Notes under the pieces: model-generated
The model's input: the letters and a program-made list of their open reading frames with translations, nothing else
Told to the model about the DNA's origin: nothing
Database searches by the model: none
Shown: positions 59,722 through 64,000 of the stretch, piece after piece
Position numbering within the stretch: position 1 is the stretch's first letter
Layout of the letters: each line of letters opens with the position of its first letter
Origin: Ancylobacter defluvii
GTDB lineage: Bacteria; Pseudomonadota; Alphaproteobacteria; Rhizobiales; Xanthobacteraceae
Direction of reading: 5' to 3'
Assembly (NCBI RefSeq): GCF_018390605.1
Contig: NZ_JAHBGD010000024.1
Span: 744,001-808,000, forward strand
Length of the DNA: 64,000 bases
Program-made: the position numbers and the translations under genes

Positions 59722-60924
59722 GTGATCGACCCCATCCTGCCGACCTATAATCGCGTCGACCTGGTTTTCGAGCGGGGCGAAGGCGCCTGGCTGTTCACCA
59801 AGGACGGGCAGCGATATCTCGACTTCACCGCCGGCATCGCGGTGAATGTCCTCGGCCACGCGCATCCGCATCTCGTCGCGGCGCTGACCGAGCAGGCCGG
59901 CAAAGTGTGGCACCTGTCCAACGTGTTCCGCATCGAGGGCGCGGAGAAGCTCGCGCGCCGTCTCGTCGAGGCGACCTTCGCCGACACCATGTTCTTCACC
60001 AATTCCGGCGCGGAAGCGCTGGAATGCGCGATCAAGATGGCGCGCAAGTACCATTACGTGAACGGCGCGCCGGAGCGTCACCGCATCATCACCTTCGAGG
60101 GCGCCTTCCACGGCCGCACGCTGGCGACCATCGCCGCCGGCGGCAACGAGAAGTATCTGGAGGGCTTCGGCCCGGCGCTGCCCGGCTTCGACCAGGTGCC
60201 CTATGGCGATCTCGACGCGGTGAAGGCGGCCATCGGGCCGGAGACCGGCGCCATCCTCATCGAGCCGGTGCAGGGCGAAGGCGGCGTGCGCTCGGCCTCG
60301 TGGTCGTTCCTGCGCGCCCTGCGCGCGCTGTGCGACGAGAACGGCCTGCTGCTGGTGCTCGACGAAGTGCAGAGCGGCGTCGGCCGCACCGGCAAGTTCT
60401 TCGCCCATGAATGGGCCGGCATCACGCCGGACATCATGGCGGTGGCCAAGGGCATTGGCGGCGGCTTCCCGGTCGGCGCCTGCCTCGCCACCGAAGAAGC
60501 CGCCAAGGGCATGACGCTGGGCACCCACGGCTCGACCTATGGCGGCAATCCGCTCGCCATGAGCGTCGCCAATGCGGTGCTCGACGTGGTGCTCGCCGAC
60601 GGCTTCCTCGACAAGGTGCAGGCCACCGCCGCCCGCCTGCGCCAGCGCCTCGCCGAATTGAAGGACCGCCACCCGGCGGTTATCGCCGAGGTGCGCGGCG
60701 AGGGCCTGCTGGTCGGCCTGCGCACGCTCGTACCCAATGGCGACCTCATCACCGCCATGCGGGCCGAGCACATGCTCGCCCCGGCGGCGGCGGAAAACGT
60801 TGTGCGCCTGCTGCCGCCCTTGAACATCGGCGAAGCGGAGATCGACGCCGCCTTCGAGAAGCTGGATGCCGCCTGCGCGCGCATCGAGGCCTCGCTCACC
60901 GCATCCGAGGGAGCCGCGGCATGA
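59722..60924 (+). CDS. argD: Acetylornithine aminotransferase
   Basis: 400 aa from GTG 59722 behind AGGAGGGGCAG. Class III aminotransferase: [82 protein letters not shown] lysine about 243 in [14 protein letters not shown], and STYGGNPLA. It transaminates N-acetylglutamate semialdehyde in arginine synthesis and can also act on succinyldiaminopimelate. It overlaps argF by ATGA. Confidence 0.96.
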   Translation: MIDPILPTYNRVDLVFERGEGAWLFTKDGQRYLDFTAGIAVNVLGHAHPHLVAALTEQAGKVWHLSNVFRIEGAEKLARRLVEATFADTMFFTNSGAEALECAIKMARKYHYVNGAPERHRIITFEGAFHGRTLATIAAGGNEKYLEGFGPALPGFDQVPYGDLDAVKAAIGPETGAILIEPVQGEGGVRSASWSFLRALRALCDENGLLLVLDEVQSGVGRTGKFFAHEWAGITPDIMAVAKGIGGGFPVGACLATEEAAKGMTLGTHGSTYGGNPLAMSVANAVLDVVLADGFLDKVQATAARLRQRLAELKDRHPAVIAEVRGEGLLVGLRTLVPNGDLITAMRAEHMLAPAAAENVVRLLPPLNIGEAEIDAAFEKLDAACARIEASLTASEGAAA

Positions 60925-61862
60925 CGGCCAACGACGCGAAGAACGGCGTGAAGCATTTTCTCGATCTCAACGCCCTGCCCGCCGGCGAGCTGCGCGAACT
61001 CATGCGCTTCTCGCACGACCTGAAGAAGCGCCGGCAGAAGGTGGCGCTGGAGAGGCCCTTTGCCGGCAAGGTGCTGGCGATGGTGTTCGACCAGCCCTCC
61101 ACCCGCACCCGCATCTCCTTCGACGTCGCCATGCGCCAGCTCGGCGGCGAGACCATCATGCTCACCGGCGCCGAGATGCAGCTCGGCCGCGGCGAGACCA
61201 TCGCCGACACCGCCAAGGTGCTGTCGCGCTATGTCGATGCGATCATGATCCGCATCCTCGACCACGCCGCGCTGGAGGAGCTCGCCGCCCACGCCACGGT
61301 GCCGGTGATCAACGGGCTGACCCGCGACAGCCATCCCTGCCAGATCATGGCGGATGTGATGACCTTCGAGGAGCACCGCGGCTCGATCCAGGGCCGCACC
61401 GTCGCCTGGACCGGCGACGCCAATAATGTGCTGGCCTCCTGGGTGCATGCGGCGGAGCGCTTCGATTTCGCGCTCAATGTCGCCACCCCGCCCGAGCTCG
61501 CCCCGCGCCCGGCGCTGGTCGACTGGGTGAAGCAGACCGGCGCCCGGGTGCGCTTCGGCACCCGCGCCGAGGAGGCGGTCGAGGGCGTCGATTGCGTCGT
61601 CACCGATACCTGGGTGTCGATGGGGGATGTGGAGGCCGAACGCCGCCACAACCTGCTCAAGCCCTATCAGGTCAACGGCGCGCTGATGCGGCGCGCAGCC
61701 AAGGACGCCATCTTCATGCACTGCCTGCCGGCCCATCGCGGCGAGGAAGTCACCGACGAGGTGATGGACGGCCCGCAATCGGTGGTGTTCGACGAGGCGG
61801 AAAACCGGCTGCACGCGCAGAAGGGCATCCTCGCCTGGTGCCTCGAAGGCGCCTCGGCCTGA
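60921..61862 (+). CDS. argF: Ornithine carbamoyltransferase (anabolic)
   Basis: 313 aa. Carbamoyl-phosphate motif [14 protein letters not shown], ornithine-binding [26 protein letters not shown] and [15 protein letters not shown] with the catalytic Cys. It makes citrulline in the cytoplasm. It is translationally coupled to argD. Confidence 0.97.
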   Translation: MTANDAKNGVKHFLDLNALPAGELRELMRFSHDLKKRRQKVALERPFAGKVLAMVFDQPSTRTRISFDVAMRQLGGETIMLTGAEMQLGRGETIADTAKVLSRYVDAIMIRILDHAALEELAAHATVPVINGLTRDSHPCQIMADVMTFEEHRGSIQGRTVAWTGDANNVLASWVHAAERFDFALNVATPPELAPRPALVDWVKQTGARVRFGTRAEEAVEGVDCVVTDTWVSMGDVEAERRHNLLKPYQVNGALMRRAAKDAIFMHCLPAHRGEEVTDEVMDGPQSVVFDEAENRLHAQKGILAWCLEGASA

Positions 61863-61869
61863 GTTCGCC

Positions 61870-61889
61870 GGGCGCCCCGCGGGGCGCCC
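61870..61889 (+). terminator. Hairpin after argF
   Basis: 9-bp stem (GGGCGCCCC/GGGGCGCCC) with a 2-base loop (GC), followed by TTCGTT, 8 bases past the stop; it may end argDF transcripts before hslO. Confidence 0.65.
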
Positions 61890-61972
61890 TTCGTTCCGGC
61901 TTCGGCCGCGCGGGAGGCCGGCACTGCTGCCTCTCGCGCAACGCCATCTTCGCACCCATATGGGCGGGCGAC

Positions 61973-63025
61973 ATGACACACTCCATCCCCACCCCCGATC
62001 CTTCGCAGACCGCCCGCCTCCCGCTCGCCGAGGCGGTGGACGATCAGGTCACTCCCTTCCACGTCGACGGCCTCGACGTGCGCGGGCGCGTGGTGCGCCT
62101 CGGCACCGCGCTCGATGCCGTCATGGCGCACCACGCCTATCCGCCGCTGGTCAAGCGGCTGCTCGGCGAGGCGGTGGCGCTCACCGTGCTGCTCGGCTCG
62201 ACGCTGAAGATCAGCGGCCGCTTCATCCTGCAGACCCGCACCGACGGGCCGGTCGACCTGCTGGTGGTCGATTTCACCGCGCCGCAGGATGTGCGCGCCT
62301 ATGCGCGCTTCAACACGGAGCGGCTGCAGGCGATGCAGGCGGCGCTGACGCCCGGCCAGCGGCTCGACAGCGGTGCGCTGCTCGGCGCCGGCCATCTCGC
62401 CATGACCATCGACCAGGGACTGAGCGCCAACCGCTATCAGGGCATCGTGGCGCTGGAGGGCGGCAATCTCGAGGATGCCGCGCACCGCTATTTCGCCCAG
62501 TCGGAGCAGATCCCCACCCGCGTGCGGCTGGCGGTGGCCGAGGAGGTGCACCCCGGCGATGCCGCCTCGTCGTGGCGTGCCGGCGGGCTGATGGTGCAGT
62601 TCCTGCCGACCGAGGGCGGCCGCATCCGCCCGGTCGACCTGCATCCGGGCGATGCGCCGGAAGGCACCGAGCTTCCCGAAGCGGCGGAGGGAGACGACGC
62701 CTGGATGGAAGCCCAGTCGCTGGTCGGCACGCTGGAGGATGTCGAGCTGGTCGACGGCGACCTTTCCGCCGAGCGGCTGCTGTTCCGGCTGTTCCACGAG
62801 CGCGGCGTGCGGGTGTTCCAGGCGGAAAACGTCGTCGCCAAATGCTCCTGCTCGCGCGAGCGCGTCACCGGCGTGCTGGCGAATTTCTCCCGCGAGGAGC
62901 GGGAAAGCCTGGTCGAGGACGGCAAGGTGGTGGTCACCTGCGAGTTCTGCGGCCGCTCCTACGACTTCAAGGCCGAGGAAATCGTCGGCCCGGAGGAGCC
63001 GGAAGCCTCGTCCGACGAGGCGTGA
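61973..63025 (+). CDS. hslO: Redox-regulated chaperone Hsp33
   Basis: 350 aa from ATG 61973. The N-terminal substrate-binding domain has VDDQVTPFHVDGLDVRGRVV, LLGEAVALTVLLGSTLK and YARFN. The C-terminal redox switch has the zinc cysteines KCSCSRERV and VTCEFCGRSYDF. It is an oxidation-activated holdase. argF-hslO adjacency is common in alphaproteobacteria. It is about 50 residues longer than the E. coli protein owing to loops in the middle. Confidence 0.96.
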   Translation: MTHSIPTPDPSQTARLPLAEAVDDQVTPFHVDGLDVRGRVVRLGTALDAVMAHHAYPPLVKRLLGEAVALTVLLGSTLKISGRFILQTRTDGPVDLLVVDFTAPQDVRAYARFNTERLQAMQAALTPGQRLDSGALLGAGHLAMTIDQGLSANRYQGIVALEGGNLEDAAHRYFAQSEQIPTRVRLAVAEEVHPGDAASSWRAGGLMVQFLPTEGGRIRPVDLHPGDAPEGTELPEAAEGDDAWMEAQSLVGTLEDVELVDGDLSAERLLFRLFHERGVRVFQAENVVAKCSCSRERVTGVLANFSREERESLVEDGKVVVTCEFCGRSYDFKAEEIVGPEEPEASSDEA

Positions 63026-63044
63026 GCGGGCGCTCCCGCCCAAG

Positions 63045-63218
63045 CGTCATCCCGGACGGTTCACAGGACCGGTCCGGGATCGCGTGAGCCGCCAGAGCGA
63101 CGCGCTCCCTCTCCCCGTCGGGGAGAGGGCTGGGGTGAGGGGTCTGCAAGGCTTCCCAATGGCGTCTCCCCTCACCGACCCGCTTCGCGGGCCACCTCTC
63201 CCCGTCGGGGAGAGGAAA
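63045..63218. repeat. Composite palindromic repeat region
   Basis: Contains a stem ATCCCGGAC/GTCCGGGAT (63049-63057, 63072-63080), the core CTCTCCCCGTCGGGGAGAG with GGCTGGGGTGAGGGG tail (63105-63142), a spacer, CTCACCGACCCGCTTCGCGG, and a second core copy ending at 63215. It parallels the region at 56360-56575. The remaining gap to 63355 shows no gene. Confidence 0.8.
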
Positions 63219-63355
63219 GGTAGATTCCAGGCAGCCGGGATCACGCAAACGGCGTTTCACCCTTGCCCTCGTAGGACATTGTCATCCTGAGGTCACCGGC
63301 CAGCCTCCCGGCATCACCGCGTCCCCCCAAGGACGCCCGCGCCCGAGCCGCTCCC

Positions 63356-64000
63356 CTACCGCGTGCACTCCGCGATCAGCCCGTCGAGGAACCGCTCGCA
63401 GGCGCGCAGCTGCGCCACCTCGATAAACTCGTCGGGCTTGTGCGCCTGGTCGATCGAGCCCGGCCCGCAGATCACCGTCGGCACGCCCTGGGCCTGGAAA
63501 TGCCCGCCCTCGGTGCCGTAGGATACGGCGAAGGTGGCGTTCTGCCCGGCAAGCCGCAGGGCGAGCCGCTCCGCCTCCGAGCCCGGCTGCGGCGACAGCG
63601 GCGGCACCCGGTAGGTGAAATGGGTGCTGATCTCCGCCTCCGGCGCGTCGGCCTGGAGCTTCGGCAACACCACCTGCTGGGCGAAGCGGTCGAAACCGGC
63701 GACGAGGCTCTCCTCGTCGAAATTCGGCAGCCCGCGCAGGTTCCATTTCACCACGCAGCGGCGCGGCACGATGTTGCCGGCGGTGCCGCCCTCGATGCCC
63801 ACCACCTGCAAGGTGGAGTTCGGCGGATCGAAGCGTCCCGAGGCGTCGCCAGCGGCGATCAGTTCCACCCGCAGCCGGTCGAGCTCGGCAATGAGTTCGG
63901 CGCTGGCGAAGATGGCATTGGCGCCGAGATGCGGCATGGAGGAATGCGCCTCACGGCCGATCACCGTCGTCACATAGCCGACGCCGGATTTGTGCGCGTC
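63356..64000 (-). CDS. argE: Acetylornithine deacetylase (M20 family), 5' part beyond window
   Basis: 214 codons visible; the start lies beyond the right edge. The visible part is the dimerisation domain (VTTVIGREAHSSMPHLGANA, NIVPRRCVVKWNLRGLPNF) and the end of the catalytic domain (SYGTEGGHFQAQGVPTVICG, GSIDQAHKPDEFIEV with the last metal-ligand His). It hydrolyses N-acetylornithine. The metal ligands of the first catalytic part are off the window. Arginine genes argD/argF nearby support the name. Confidence 0.88.
   Translation of the reverse strand, partial: DAHKSGVGYVTTVIGREAHSSMPHLGANAIFASAELIAELDRLRVELIAAGDASGRFDPPNSTLQVVGIEGGTAGNIVPRRCVVKWNLRGLPNFDEESLVAGFDRFAQQVVLPKLQADAPEAEISTHFTYRVPPLSPQPGSEAERLALRLAGQNATFAVSYGTEGGHFQAQGVPTVICGPGSIDQAHKPDEFIEVAQLRACERFLDGLIAECTR

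Overview
The window is GC-rich (roughly 65-70 % by eye) and densely coded. It carries markers of an alphaproteobacterium of the order Hyphomicrobiales: a NepR/EcfG/PhyR general stress response locus, the cell-cycle regulator GcrA with GANTC (CcrM) sites in front of it, DUF6460 and DUF1328 proteins, the Lhr/exonuclease/ligase/MPE repair cluster and a fused PII uridylyltransferase. Protein flavour resembles Xanthobacteraceae (Ancylobacter/Starkeya type); that is an inference, since no rRNA is present. I see no tRNA, rRNA, CRISPR array, prophage or insertion sequence.

Layout. 1-7.3 kb: two paralogous RTX proteins on the minus strand (the first runs off the left edge). Their serralysin-like domain has lost every zinc ligand. 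They face a type I secretion ABC transporter and its membrane fusion protein. 7.4-14.9 kb: cell-surface polysaccharide genes (methyltransferase/coiled-coil protein, tandem GT2 glycosyltransferase, second methyltransferase, dTDP-glucose 4,6-dehydratase) plus an aminotransferase. 15.3-25.3 kb: MscL, a sodium-solute-symporter hybrid histidine kinase and a LuxR-type response regulator, then small metabolic genes (GFA, DUF3088, YjbQ, alpha/beta hydrolase, HCCA isomerase) and a MerR regulator. 25.7-28.9 kb: a PodJ-like polarity/SEL1 gene split by a frameshift in a C8 tract.

28.9-37.8 kb: a DNA-damage-response cluster (MPE phosphoesterase, Lhr helicase, and divergently the beta-CASP exonuclease and ATP-dependent ligase) with a TPR-methyltransferase embedded in it, followed by DUF6460 and MATE genes. 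The ligase gene carries an in-frame palindromic repeat. 37.9-45.9 kb: pyrD, DUF952, an S24-like regulator lacking its serine nucleophile, a glycine-zipper lipoprotein, 1-Cys peroxiredoxin, fmt-def, rmuC, a LysR regulator and DUF1328. 46.1-50.6 kb: nepR-ecfG divergent from phyR-histidine kinase, with two exported-protein genes behind EcfG-type promoters.

50.7-64 kb: glnD, an SMR transporter, PBP1a, a YgjP-like metalloprotease, gcrA, two exported proteins, argD-argF-hslO and the 3' part of argE. Dispersed palindromic repeats lie at 56.4 and 63.1 kb, with a related element inside the ligase gene.

How the genes connect. The stress locus is the best integrated system. PhyR, activated by a HWE-type kinase, should sequester NepR and free EcfG. 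By reading I found five perfect GGAAC-N16-CGTT sites upstream of genes (glycine-zipper lipoprotein, def, DUF1328, a secreted proline-rich protein, a PRC-barrel protein) and two near-matches in the divergent nepR/phyR promoter region. This suggests a locally clustered stress regulon.
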